Shown: positions 1 to 8,257 of the stretch, one piece after another
Layout: each line of letters begins with the position of its first letter
How positions within the stretch are numbered: position 1 is the first letter of the stretch
Assembly: GCA_009774465.1 (NCBI GenBank)
Contig: VSNT01000020.1
Coordinates: 1-39,808, forward strand
Reading direction: 5' to 3'
DNA length: 39,808 nucleotides
Origin: Lachnospiraceae bacterium
Lineage (GTDB): Bacteria > Bacillota_A > Clostridia > Lachnospirales > Lachnospiraceae
Position numbers and translations under genes: made by a program
Notes under the pieces: generated by a model
The model's database searches: none
What the model was told of the DNA's origin: nothing
What the model saw: only the letters and a program-made list of their open reading frames with translations

Positions 1-122
1 ATACTTGATTTTTCATTAGTCTTATTTCACAAAAAATGCTTGATTTATCCCTTTACCAGTGAATATCCTGAAATAATTCTATCCTACAGTCTAATTATTC
101 CTTCTGAAAGAAAACAGCATAC

Positions 123-151
123 TTGAAAAACAAAACAGCACATGTTAAAAT
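123..151 (+). promoter_or_regulatory. Probable sigma-A promoter of the first chemoreceptor gene
   Basis: TTGAAA at 123-128 and TAAAAT at 146-151 are separated by exactly 17 bases, and TG lies one base upstream of the -10 box (extended -10). The start would fall near 158, giving a leader of about 60 bases before the AGGGGG ribosome site and the ATG at 219. No sigma-D-type chemotaxis promoter was seen here. Confidence 0.6.
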
Positions 152-218
152 TTGGATTGCATAAATAAAAATTCTTTTTAATCAAAATTTATTCTTTTTA
201 TTACAGGGGGATATCTTA

Positions 219-2246
219 ATGAAATTTTTATCTAATCGAAAACTTGCTACACGTATCAGTATTATCACTACAATAATTACATTTGCAGGCATGCTTTTGC
301 TGTGGATTATCGTATCAAACCGCGTTGCTTCTATGGTTGAAAATAATATTACCAATCAGATGATCGATGCTGTGGAATCCAGGGCTTCCATTATAAATGA
401 CTATGTAACCTCCGCAGAAGAATACATGACTGCCTTTGCACTGGGAAGTGAAGTCCAGAATCTCCTTAAAGATCCCGATAATCCTGCTCTACTCCGGGCA
501 GGTCAAAAATATACAGAAGACTTTGCCGCAGTCAAAGGTATTTTTGAAGGACTGTATATAGGAACTCCGGATACATACATTCTGACGCATACCAGCCAGA
601 GTGCAATCGGGATTACCACCCGGACCGGAGAATCCTTAACTGAATTCCGCAATACAATTTTAGCGCAGCCTGAGCTGACCAATCTGGGAATCATGAAATC
701 TCCAGGTACCGGAAGCATGATTCTTTCAATGTATTATCCGCTTTTTGACCATCAAAAATGTATCGGCTATGTGGGTGCAGGCGTATATGCCAGCCGGTTA
801 ATGGATGTTCTTCTGGATTTAAACATTGAAGGTCTGCCTAACAGCGAATATGTATTTTTAAACGTTGATACCGGCATGTATCTGTATCATCAGGACGAAT
901 CTCTGCTGAATACCGAAACCACCGACAAAGGCTATCAGGAAATTATCCGGCAGATCAGAACAGATGGAAACACACAGGCAGGAATCTATTCCTATCAGGA
1001 TGAAAATGGCGTGGATCAACTGGTAGTTTATAAATATTTAAAAGACAGGAACTGGGTTTTTATGGTTCGTGACAATGTGGAAGAAGTCTATGGAAATGTT
1101 GATGCAGTGCGCACCACTGTAGGTATTTTCTGTGCTGCTGTAGCCACAGTCATTATACTCGTTACGCTTTTAATCCTGTATCGGGAAGGCAGAGAACTTA
1201 TGATTATGGAAAAATCCATCCGTCGTCTTGGCAATTTGGAACTTTCCGCTGATCAGGAACTGGAAACATTTTATGGCAGAAAGGATGAGATTGGAATGAT
1301 TGCACAGACCATCCATCATCTCTGCAATTGTCTTAGAAAAACCATTGAGGATATCGGCCGGATTTTAGGTGAAATGGCACAGGGCAATATTGCCGTAGAC
1401 GTGGTAAAAAATGAATCCTACTATATTGGTGATTTCAGAATTCTTGCAAAAAGCCTGAAAAGCATCCGCACACAGCTTACAAATGTTATGCGCGACATTG
1501 CCGATATTGCCAATCAGGTGGACAACAGTGCTAATCAGGTATCTGCAGGAGCCCAGATCCTCTCCAAGGGAACAATGCAGCAGGAGCTTTCTGTCAATGG
1601 ACTTGTATCCAATATCACAGATATTACCGCGCAGCTCCAAAACAGCACCGTCCGCTGCAGTAATGCCAGCGATCTGGTCGATAAAGCCGCCAACTATGCC
1701 GCAGAAGCCGATACCAAAATGGAACAGTTGATTACTGCCACGAGAAACATTGACCAGTCCTCAGCCAAAATCGGCAGCATTATAAAAACCATAGAGGATA
1801 TTGCCCTGCAGACAAGTATTCTTTCACTGAACGCTGCTGTTGAAGCTGCCCGGGCCGGTGCCGCTGGAAAAGGCTTTTCTGTTGTGTCTGACGAAGTCAG
1901 AAGCCTGGCCGGTAAATCCGCTGAAGCAGCAAACAGCACCAGCATATTAATTAATCGTTCGATTCAGGATGTAAAAACAGGCACGGAGTCCACAAATCTT
2001 GCTATTAACGCAATGCAGGTTATTAACGAATGCATCCAGTCTATTAAGGTACTTATGGATGAAATTGCACTTGCCAGCGTTCAGCAGTCAGAAATGATTG
2101 TTGCAGTGGAAAACAGGATCAAAGAGGTTTCAAAAGTGATACAGGAAAGTTCCAGCGCCGCTGAACAAAGTGCATCCATTTCCAATGAACTGTCTGATCA
2201 GGCAAGAACGTTAAATCAACTGATCGGCCAATTCCGCATTAATTAG
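219..2246 (+). CDS. Methyl-accepting chemotaxis protein (Cache sensor)
   Basis: A 675-residue transmembrane chemoreceptor that would pass ligand binding outside the cell to CheA/CheW. A first membrane helix lies at about residues 13-33, followed by a ~265-residue extracellular region of the double-Cache type, a second helix at about 300-322, a HAMP region, and the cytoplasmic signalling hairpin. The hairpin tip near residues 530-560 contains LSLNAAVEAARAG and GKGFSVVSDEVRSLAGKSA, the CheA/CheW contact signature of the family. The ATG at 219 has an AGGGGG site eight bases upstream. No CheR-docking pentapeptide is seen at the C-terminus (it ends FRIN). It is the only plus-strand gene with clear support in the window and runs convergently into the ABC genes. 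No flagellar or che genes are nearby, so the ligand cannot be guessed. Confidence 0.95.
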   Translation: MKFLSNRKLATRISIITTIITFAGMLLLWIIVSNRVASMVENNITNQMIDAVESRASIINDYVTSAEEYMTAFALGSEVQNLLKDPDNPALLRAGQKYTEDFAAVKGIFEGLYIGTPDTYILTHTSQSAIGITTRTGESLTEFRNTILAQPELTNLGIMKSPGTGSMILSMYYPLFDHQKCIGYVGAGVYASRLMDVLLDLNIEGLPNSEYVFLNVDTGMYLYHQDESLLNTETTDKGYQEIIRQIRTDGNTQAGIYSYQDENGVDQLVVYKYLKDRNWVFMVRDNVEEVYGNVDAVRTTVGIFCAAVATVIILVTLLILYREGRELMIMEKSIRRLGNLELSADQELETFYGRKDEIGMIAQTIHHLCNCLRKTIEDIGRILGEMAQGNIAVDVVKNESYYIGDFRILAKSLKSIRTQLTNVMRDIADIANQVDNSANQVSAGAQILSKGTMQQELSVNGLVSNITDITAQLQNSTVRCSNASDLVDKAANYAAEADTKMEQLITATRNIDQSSAKIGSIIKTIEDIALQTSILSLNAAVEAARAGAAGKGFSVVSDEVRSLAGKSAEAANSTSILINRSIQDVKTGTESTNLAINAMQVINECIQSIKVLMDEIALASVQQSEMIVAVENRIKEVSKVIQESSSAAEQSASISNELSDQARTLNQLIGQFRIN

Positions 2247-2262
2247 TTTTTGCCTTTTTATT

Positions 2263-2295
2263 TTTCAGAGCGGCCTAAATCCTGCCGCTCTGAAA
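2263..2295. repeat. Inverted repeat between convergent genes
   Basis: TTTCAGAGCGGC at 2263-2274 pairs perfectly with GCCGCTCTGAAA at 2284-2295 across a nine-base loop. It overlaps the last codons of the minus-strand permease and lies just after the plus-strand chemoreceptor stop. Neither side is followed by a T-run in the direction of transcription, so it is not a canonical intrinsic terminator, although it could still act as a 3' stabiliser or barrier between the convergent genes. Confidence 0.6.
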
Positions 2296-2918
2296 CTTCC
2301 CACAGCCATTCTCTCCCGAACAATAATTCCTGAAACAAACAATACAACTGATCCTGCAAGCCAGTACATCCACGTTCCATATTCTCCCTGCATCATCTGA
2401 AACAGGGCAAATTTCCCCAAATACTTTCCGCCTCCCATATTCAGTGCATAATAAATCACTGCAGACATATACCCAATTACCACCTGATTGGTCACCGCCG
2501 AAGCAAAAAATCCTATACTGCCCAAAAAGAGAATTTCACAGCATGTACCTCTAAAAAGGATAAATAAGTCAAACTCACTCCCGCCTTTTATCATAAAATT
2601 AAAAAACAGAGTTATGACAAAAAGAAAAACCACAAAGGCCAGAAAAAAACGCAGAAAGTAAACCTTCCACATTGGCATTTCCCTGCTTCTTTCAAGGTCC
2701 CAAATTTCCTTATCCTGTTCTGGCATAAAAAGCGGCGTGAATAAAAGAATTCCCGTAAATGCCACATACATTTCCATCACCTTTGCCGCCTGCTCTGTCT
2801 CCAAACCTTTAAAGCTTACAAATCCGCCTGAAAATACCACAAATAAAAAGAGCAGCAAAAGATGCAGGTAGTATTGTCTTTTTACGAAACTAACAGCCAG
2901 TTTTACATACTTTTCCAT
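2265..2918 (-). CDS. ABC-2 type membrane protein, small subunit
   Basis: A 217-residue hydrophobic protein with about six membrane helices, the usual size of an ABC-2 type permease. The ATG at 2918 was chosen because AAAGGAGG lies six bases upstream; a longer reading frame exists but has no better site. The start lies inside the end of the preceding permease gene (28-base overlap), so the two are probably translationally coupled. With the larger permease and the ATPase upstream it forms one exporter. The substrate is unknown; the permease pair resembles lantibiotic-immunity or drug-export type ABC-2 systems in layout only. Confidence 0.75.
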   Translation of the reverse strand: MEKYVKLAVSFVKRQYYLHLLLLFLFVVFSGGFVSFKGLETEQAAKVMEMYVAFTGILLFTPLFMPEQDKEIWDLERSREMPMWKVYFLRFFLAFVVFLFVITLFFNFMIKGGSEFDLFILFRGTCCEILFLGSIGFFASAVTNQVVIGYMSAVIYYALNMGGGKYLGKFALFQMMQGEYGTWMYWLAGSVVLFVSGIIVRERMAVGSFRAAGFRPL

Positions 2919-4134
2919 AGGCGCCTCCTTTCTGACGTTTTCTCTCATATACAATTACTGTCAACAGGATACAGACTACTGCCAGCAGACAATAATACCC
3001 TCTGTTCCACAGCAGTTCTTTTTCCAGAGAAGCATAAAGCATACTTTGTCCAAAGGTATTCCACCTTGCAACCAGACTCAATCCAAAATTTCCCACCAGC
3101 ACGTCTGCTCCAAAAAGGCTGCCAATCCCCCATGCAGTCTGTACAAACACCGCCAGAATACTGTCCGTAAATTCCGTAATGAAAAAAGAAAGGGCAAGCA
3201 CAATCATAATTTCCGGCAAAAGCCAAAGGCAGGGCACTTTTAGAAATGCAAAAAAATCGGCCTGCAGTCCCATGCTCCGTGCCATTTTATAGCAGGGATG
3301 CTGTAACAAAAATGCCATTACAAACACCGGAATACTGATCATAAACAGATTGGCAAGATAACGACTTCCAATAATCACCATGCCTGGTGCAGGTTTTGAA
3401 AAAATAACCTGCTGCACCTTTGCTCTTTTATCACGAAGAGCTCCGGATACTCCCACAAAAATTGGCAAAATAGAAAGAAATATCCCCGCATAATCACAGA
3501 AAAGCCGCATATATCCTCTCGTAATCAAATCTTTGGTGCACAGAGCGGCAAATTCTTCCTTTGCCCCTTCATAAGTCATGGGAACATAAATACTGTTTTC
3601 ATACTTTGATTTTTCATAAGAAGAACCTTTCCCCACAAGATTGCAGATTTCTTCCATAGCAATTCCAAATTCCTCATAAGTAAGGCCTTCTCTTACAGGC
3701 ACCTTATAATCCGTCTCTGCTGCAATAACCTCTTCAAGGGTGCTTTGCTGCTCTATGATTTCAAAATAACGGTTCCTTTCGCTTTCCAGCATTTCATAGC
3801 TTTTTCCCGTACAACGCTCCAATATCTCCTCCACCTTTTTTCTTTCCGCCTCTGTAAGCGCAACTTTCTTGTAAAAACCAAGAGGATAGGTTGCAAATGA
3901 ACCGCGGTATACGTCCTGCATTAAATTTGCCAGCGTTCCTTCCATAATCAGGGTTTCGTCCCTGGTAATCGTCCGCCCATAATAAACCTCCCCCGGCTGA
4001 GGCTCCTTAAGAGATTTCCAGCTTTCACCGCTCATTTGACTGTTAACAGAAAAAACAAAAGCCACAAGAAAAATGTAATATACCAGACTTTTTAAAACCT
4101 GCCTGCATTCCTTCAAAAACAATGTTCCAAACAT
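2890..4134 (-). CDS. ABC-2 type permease with large extracellular loop
   Basis: A 414-residue membrane protein. One helix lies at the N-terminus (after MFGTLFLKECRQ), then a ~200-residue polar region presumably outside the membrane, then five or six helices from about residue 225 to 400. This layout is that of ABC-2 family permeases with a large first loop. The ATG at 4134 is preferred over the in-frame ATG at 4140 because AGGAG sits six bases before it and directly touches the upstream one. It is the middle gene of a three-gene minus-strand operon (ATPase, this gene, small permease). Substrate unknown. Confidence 0.8.
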   Translation of the reverse strand: MFGTLFLKECRQVLKSLVYYIFLVAFVFSVNSQMSGESWKSLKEPQPGEVYYGRTITRDETLIMEGTLANLMQDVYRGSFATYPLGFYKKVALTEAERKKVEEILERCTGKSYEMLESERNRYFEIIEQQSTLEEVIAAETDYKVPVREGLTYEEFGIAMEEICNLVGKGSSYEKSKYENSIYVPMTYEGAKEEFAALCTKDLITRGYMRLFCDYAGIFLSILPIFVGVSGALRDKRAKVQQVIFSKPAPGMVIIGSRYLANLFMISIPVFVMAFLLQHPCYKMARSMGLQADFFAFLKVPCLWLLPEIMIVLALSFFITEFTDSILAVFVQTAWGIGSLFGADVLVGNFGLSLVARWNTFGQSMLYASLEKELLWNRGYYCLLAVVCILLTVIVYERKRQKGGAYGKVCKTGC

Positions 4135-4207
4135 AACCATCTCCTGCTTTCTTTTCAAAACTTTTTCTATTTTACTCTCCATTCCGGAGCGTTTACGCGA
4201 CAGGGCG

Positions 4208-4263
4208 ACGCAAATCTCCAATTTGCGTGTGAAAAATCAGCACACCAGTGTGATTTTTCACAC
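4208..4263 (-). repeat. Two adjacent hairpins between ATPase and permease genes
   Basis: ACGCAAAT (4208-4215) pairs with ATTTGCGT (4221-4228). Next to it GTGTGAAAAATCA (4227-4239) pairs with TGATTTTTCACAC (4251-4263), with an inner CAC/GTG extension, giving an almost continuous stem. They occupy the gap right after the ATPase stop codon. No T-run follows, so they look like intercistronic RNA structures that could set the ATPase:permease ratio rather than full terminators. Confidence 0.55.
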
Positions 4264-5129
4264 TACCCCTTATGCATCAGATACATATAGGCATCCTCCA
4301 CATCCGGCCGCACCTGTTTTGCCCGGGTAAAAGGATTCTCATCCGCTATTATTTTTATGTTTGCAGTGTTTCCCGTTACAAGAATTCCTGTCACCATATA
4401 TTTTTGTTTTATTTTTTCCAGATCTGATGTTTCAATTTCTGCGGAATATACTTTTCCTTCCACCAGAGAAAGCAGATCTGATACCTGTCCATCAAAACAA
4501 ATCTTTCCCTGATTCAGCACAGCAATATTTTCACAGGTTGCTTCAATATCTCCAACAATATGGGTGGAAAGCAAAACAATCCTGTCTTTTGCAATTTCAC
4601 ATAACAGATTACGGAAACGGACTCTTTCCTCCGGATCAAGCCCTGCTGTAGGCTCATCCACAATAATTATTCTGGGATCATGTATGATTGCCTGTGCAAT
4701 TCCAAGCCTTCTTTTCATGCCTCCCGACATAGATCTTACTCTGATTTTCTGTTTTTCCAGAAGATTGACCTTTTCCAGCATTTCAGGCACCTTCCTCTTC
4801 CGCTCAGATCTGCTCATTCCTGAAAGTACCGCCAGATAATCAAGGGCTTCATAGACATTCATATTCCCATACATGGAAAAATCCTGTGGGAGATATCCGG
4901 TCATTTTCCGTATCTGTCTGCTGTTTTCTATGGGTACTCCGCAGATTGTCACTTTTCCGTCTGTTTTTTCCAGCAAAGTGGTAAGCACTTTCATTAATGT
5001 GGTCTTGCCCGCACCATTTGGCCCCAAAAGCCCAAACATTCCCTGGGGAATTGAAAGACTGACCTCCGATAATGCTTTCTTTTTCCCATAATATTTTGTT
5101 AATCCCTGAATTTCAATTGAAATATCCAT
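4263..5129 (-). CDS. ABC transporter ATP-binding protein
   Basis: A 288-residue ABC ATPase that would power the two ABC-2 permeases encoded downstream. Walker A reads GPNGAGKTT near residue 40, the signature is MSGGMKRR, Walker B is IIIVDEPTAGLDP, and the switch histidine follows in LLSTHIVGD. The last ~75 residues form the small C-terminal extension common in CcmA/YhcH-like exporters. The ATG at 5129 begins MDISIEIQGLTKYYG, a normal family start; GGAG lies 13 bases upstream, rather far. The reading frame stays open to 5219, but the extra residues do not look like ABC sequence. Confidence 0.9.
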   Translation of the reverse strand: MDISIEIQGLTKYYGKKKALSEVSLSIPQGMFGLLGPNGAGKTTLMKVLTTLLEKTDGKVTICGVPIENSRQIRKMTGYLPQDFSMYGNMNVYEALDYLAVLSGMSRSERKRKVPEMLEKVNLLEKQKIRVRSMSGGMKRRLGIAQAIIHDPRIIIVDEPTAGLDPEERVRFRNLLCEIAKDRIVLLSTHIVGDIEATCENIAVLNQGKICFDGQVSDLLSLVEGKVYSAEIETSDLEKIKQKYMVTGILVTGNTANIKIIADENPFTRAKQVRPDVEDAYMYLMHKG

Positions 5130-5257
5130 TTGTATGCCAACTCTCCTTTTCCACCTCAAAATCTTATTTATAACAGCTTTGAGTATAAAAGAAAAATCTT
5201 TACAAATTTCTCTGCACAATCTAAAAATTTTCTTAAGACATTCCTAAAAATTGTATG

Positions 5258-5283
5258 AAAAAAGAGCTGTGAAGCACAGCCCT
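5258..5283 (-). terminator. Intrinsic terminator of the second chemoreceptor gene
   Basis: On the minus strand GGGCTGTG, a CTT loop and CACAGCTC form an 8-bp stem (one G-U pair) followed directly by TTTTTT. It lies about 48 bases after the chemoreceptor stop codon and before the ABC operon. Confidence 0.85.
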
Positions 5284-5330
5284 TTCTATCAAAATATAAT
5301 ATGATGTAACAGTTCAGCTCTATCCGGCTT

Positions 5331-7340
5331 TTATCTCTGGTCCTTCAAACGGAACTTGGATACCAGTTCTCTTAATGCCGCTGCCTGGCCTGCCAGTTCT
5401 TCACTGGCGGCAGCACTGGATTCCGCTGTATCCACATTGCTTTGAACCACAATGGAAATCTGATCAATTCCGTGGCTGATTTCCTCTGCTGTAACAGCCT
5501 GTTCTTTCGTGTAATCTGCAATACCGCCTATCAGCTTATCCATTTCTTCTGCCATTTCTGCTGCCGACAGCATGGATTTGGCGGTATCGTCCGCAGCAAT
5601 TACTCCTTCTTCCATAGAGCTTATGGTTTCTCCAAGAAGCTCCGTCGTTTCCTTTGCCGCATTGGCAGATCTTCCTGCCAAAGTCCGAACCTCTTCCGCC
5701 ACCACTGCAAAACCTTTTCCTGCCTCACCTGCCCGTGCAGCTTCCACTGCCGCATTCAGTGCAAGAATATTGGTCTGAAATGCAATGTCGTCAATTGTCT
5801 TTACAATCTTATGGATGGCATTGGACTTTTCGCTTATCCTCTGCATCACATCTGTCATATTCTGCATCTTTGTGTTGCTTTCCAAAAGTCCTTTTCCAAC
5901 TTCTTTGGAAATGCTGCTAGCTTTCTGAGCTCCCTGAGCAACCTTCTGTACACTGTCAGACACCCTTCCAATATGTCCTGCCAGTGCTTCCACCTCCGAA
6001 GCCTGTTCCGTGGAGCCCTGAGACAGGCTCACCGCACTGGTGGAAACCTGTGCTGCACCGGCAGCAACATCCCTTGAAGATGCACTCATCTGTCCCATGA
6101 CAACATTGAGTTCATCTGCAATTGCTTCCAAAGAACTTTTAATTTTTGCAAACTCTCCCGCGTAATCATTTTTAAGTTCAAATGCCAGATTTCCCTTTGC
6201 AATTTCCAATAAAGTATTTGAAACCTCATCAATATATTTCACATAATCCCGCAATCTTATGGTAACCTGATTAAAGTTATCCGCCAAAACTCCCAGTTCA
6301 TCCCTTGATCTGTAACGAATCGTCTGATTCAATTCACCTTCTGCAATTTGCGTTGCTACCCGGCTCAATTCCTTAACCGGCCTTCCTATAATCCGCCTTG
6401 TCTGAATAATCACCAGAAGCATCAGCACCAGCACTGCTACAGCAGACACTGTGGTCATGGTACGGGTTAAATCATAAAGTTCCGCCAGCACCTCCGCTTT
6501 ATCCACATAGGCAACTGCTATCCAGTTGCTTCCCGGCACCTGAGCGATTTCAATATAAGTGCCTTCATACAGACTAAGTCCCATCTTTCCGGCCTGTATC
6601 TGTTCTTCCGCATAGGCGTACATGCCGTCAGATTCACTCAGCGTTTTCCCCACTACAGTCTCATCCCTGTGTCCTATGATTGTGTCTGTACGGGTGTCAA
6701 CCAAAAATATGCCGCCATCTTCCTCTATTTGAATGTTGCTGACAATATCGGAAATAGAATCCAGATACACATCTGCCGCTGCAACGCCGCGCACTCCGCC
6801 ATTTTTATCCTTGAGTACACCAGATGCACCTACCACATAGGACTGGCTGTCCTCATCAAAATATACATCTCCTAAAATAAAATCCTCAGACTCTAATCCA
6901 TCCAGATACCAGCTTTTTACCAGAGCATTAAAATCCGGCCCCGGTACAAAGGATGCATGATAGAGTGAACCATCCGTCAATGCCACATACAATCCTGCCG
7001 GATAAGCCTCATTCTGTCCTGCCGTATGTTTTATGTATTCCACCATTTCAGAAATTCTCATATCCTCATACTCTATGGTATCCCTCTGGGTTTCCAGCAT
7101 GGTAAGTGTTCTGTTCATCCATGCTTTCGTCTCCTGAAGTGTCTTGTCCGTAGTGGTATGCAGTATCTCCTCACTCTTTTCCAACAGCGTCTGGGACATC
7201 CTGTCATATACCACTGCCAGCAGTGCGGATACGGCAATGACAACGCTTACAACAATAGCTGCCACTAACTTTACCGTGATCCCTATCCCCTTACGCCTTG
7301 CAGTTCTGGTTTTAACCTTTCCCTCTTTTGCCTGGCTCAT
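5331..7340 (-). CDS. Methyl-accepting chemotaxis protein (double Cache)
   Basis: A 669-residue chemoreceptor. A membrane helix at about 24-47 is followed by an extracellular double-Cache region (PAGLYVALTDGSLY and the GVAAADVYLDSIS segment are typical), a second helix at about 295-316, a HAMP domain, then a long cytoplasmic coiled coil. The signalling tip near residues 520-560 reads ILALNAAVEAARAGEAGKGF and VVAEEVRTLAGRSA, a textbook match. AAGGAG lies ten bases before the ATG at 7340. It is a single-gene unit with its own sigma-D-like promoter and terminator. The ligand is unknown; many Cache receptors of this kind sense amino acids or other small metabolites. Confidence 0.95.
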   Translation of the reverse strand: MSQAKEGKVKTRTARRKGIGITVKLVAAIVVSVVIAVSALLAVVYDRMSQTLLEKSEEILHTTTDKTLQETKAWMNRTLTMLETQRDTIEYEDMRISEMVEYIKHTAGQNEAYPAGLYVALTDGSLYHASFVPGPDFNALVKSWYLDGLESEDFILGDVYFDEDSQSYVVGASGVLKDKNGGVRGVAAADVYLDSISDIVSNIQIEEDGGIFLVDTRTDTIIGHRDETVVGKTLSESDGMYAYAEEQIQAGKMGLSLYEGTYIEIAQVPGSNWIAVAYVDKAEVLAELYDLTRTMTTVSAVAVLVLMLLVIIQTRRIIGRPVKELSRVATQIAEGELNQTIRYRSRDELGVLADNFNQVTIRLRDYVKYIDEVSNTLLEIAKGNLAFELKNDYAGEFAKIKSSLEAIADELNVVMGQMSASSRDVAAGAAQVSTSAVSLSQGSTEQASEVEALAGHIGRVSDSVQKVAQGAQKASSISKEVGKGLLESNTKMQNMTDVMQRISEKSNAIHKIVKTIDDIAFQTNILALNAAVEAARAGEAGKGFAVVAEEVRTLAGRSANAAKETTELLGETISSMEEGVIAADDTAKSMLSAAEMAEEMDKLIGGIADYTKEQAVTAEEISHGIDQISIVVQSNVDTAESSAAASEELAGQAAALRELVSKFRLKDQR

Positions 7341-7377
7341 TTTTGTTTCTCTCCTTCTTTCCCTCTATTTCTCCATA

Positions 7378-7404
7378 ATATCGCATTTTCTTTGGCATGA
7401 TTTG
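7378..7404 (-). promoter_or_regulatory. Sigma-D (FliA)-like promoter of the second chemoreceptor gene
   Basis: On the minus strand CAAA (7404-7401), a 15-base spacer and TGCGATAT (7385-7378) resemble the motility sigma consensus TAAA-N15-GCCGATAA. The predicted start, about 30 bases before the ATG, leaves just enough leader for the AAGGAG site. The position and the nature of the gene both fit; the match is partial. Confidence 0.5.
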
Positions 7405-7511
7405 ACAAAAAGCAAACCGTTTCCCGCCTCATCTGTATGCGATTTCCCTTTAAAAATTGTAACATACTCGTCAGAAATGTAAAATCCCTTTTGGCAAAAA
7501 ATACCTGATTT

Positions 7512-8072
7512 TTATAAATTTAATTCAGAACGTTTTTGCATGATTTTATAAAAATCCTCTTTTGCGTCCTCATATTTGGAAGGATCCCGTAAAATGGCTG
7601 ATGGATGATAGGTGGCAGTCAGCGCACAGTTTTTCCGGTATGTCCAGGTGCCATGCTGTCTGGTAATTTTAAAGTCCGGTGAAATAATACGCTGTGCGGC
7701 AACACGCCCGAGACAGACAATTATCTTTGGTTTTAACAAGAATGTTTCGTACTTTAAATAAGGAAAACATGCTTCTTTTTCCTCCTCCTTCGGATCCCGA
7801 TTGCCCGGAGGATGACACTTTATAATATTGGTAATATATATTTCCTCTCTGCCAAGCCCGCAGTCCCGCAGAAACTTGTCCAATATTTCCCCTGAATTTC
7901 CCACAAAAGGAATTCCCTGCTGATCCTCCTGCGCTCCAGGCGCCTCGGCAATCAGCATAATGTCGGCCTGATGGCTTCCACGCCCCATAACGGGGCGGTT
8001 TCTGGTCCGGCTGAGCGGACAGTGAGTGCAGGCAGCAATATGCTGCTCAATATCGTTCCATGTATATTGCAT
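7512..8072 (-). CDS. Type-4 (iron-sulfur) uracil-DNA glycosylase
   Basis: A 186-residue family-4 uracil-DNA glycosylase, which would remove uracil from DNA to start base-excision repair. It has the N-terminal CTHC pair plus two later cysteines (in IIKCHPPGNRDP and EACFPYL) expected to hold a 4Fe-4S cluster, motif 1 as AEAPGAQEDQQGIPFVG, and the HPSAILR motif near the C-terminus. The ATG at 8072 is chosen because AAAGGAG lies about six bases upstream; the longer frame to 8138 adds residues unlike the family. It stands alone between a chemoreceptor and a lipoprotein gene, so nothing about regulation can be inferred from context. Confidence 0.93.
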   Translation of the reverse strand: MQYTWNDIEQHIAACTHCPLSRTRNRPVMGRGSHQADIMLIAEAPGAQEDQQGIPFVGNSGEILDKFLRDCGLGREEIYITNIIKCHPPGNRDPKEEEKEACFPYLKYETFLLKPKIIVCLGRVAAQRIISPDFKITRQHGTWTYRKNCALTATYHPSAILRDPSKYEDAKEDFYKIMQKRSELNL

Positions 8073-8144
8073 GATGTCTCCTTTAATTCCATACCTTTGT
8101 TTATTTCCAGTTTTATCGCAATCCGAATAATCAAGCATGGTGCT

Positions 8145-8150
8145 ATTATA
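8145..8150 (-). promoter_or_regulatory. Possible -10 box for the uracil-DNA glycosylase gene
   Basis: A perfect TATAAT on the minus strand 73 bases before the start codon. The hexamer 17 bases further upstream (TGGAAG) is a poor -35, so this is only a candidate. Confidence 0.3.
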
Positions 8151-8214
8151 CTTTTATTTACCAAAAACTTCCATAGCTTCCAGTTATGTTGTGAAATTTT
8201 TCATATCCATAAGC

Positions 8215-8241
8215 AAAAGCCAGAGTTTCCCCTGGCTTTTT
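8215..8241 (-). terminator. Terminator after the solute-binding lipoprotein gene
   Basis: AAAAGCCAG (8215-8223) and CTGGCTTTT (8232-8240) form a 9-bp stem with an eight-base loop, 17 bases after the lipoprotein stop. A and T tracts on both sides make it plausible in both directions. Confidence 0.75.
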
Positions 8242-8257
8242 AATCAACTGAAAAGCG

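Noticed and set aside
2263..2295. Terminator between the first chemoreceptor and the ABC operon
   Set aside because: The hairpin is good but neither strand has T residues after the stem, so I list it as a repeat only.
5442..6077. 211-codon plus-strand frame opposite the second chemoreceptor
   Set aside because: It is the antisense of a well-recognised signalling domain, with Cys/His-rich composition and no family likeness or ribosome site.
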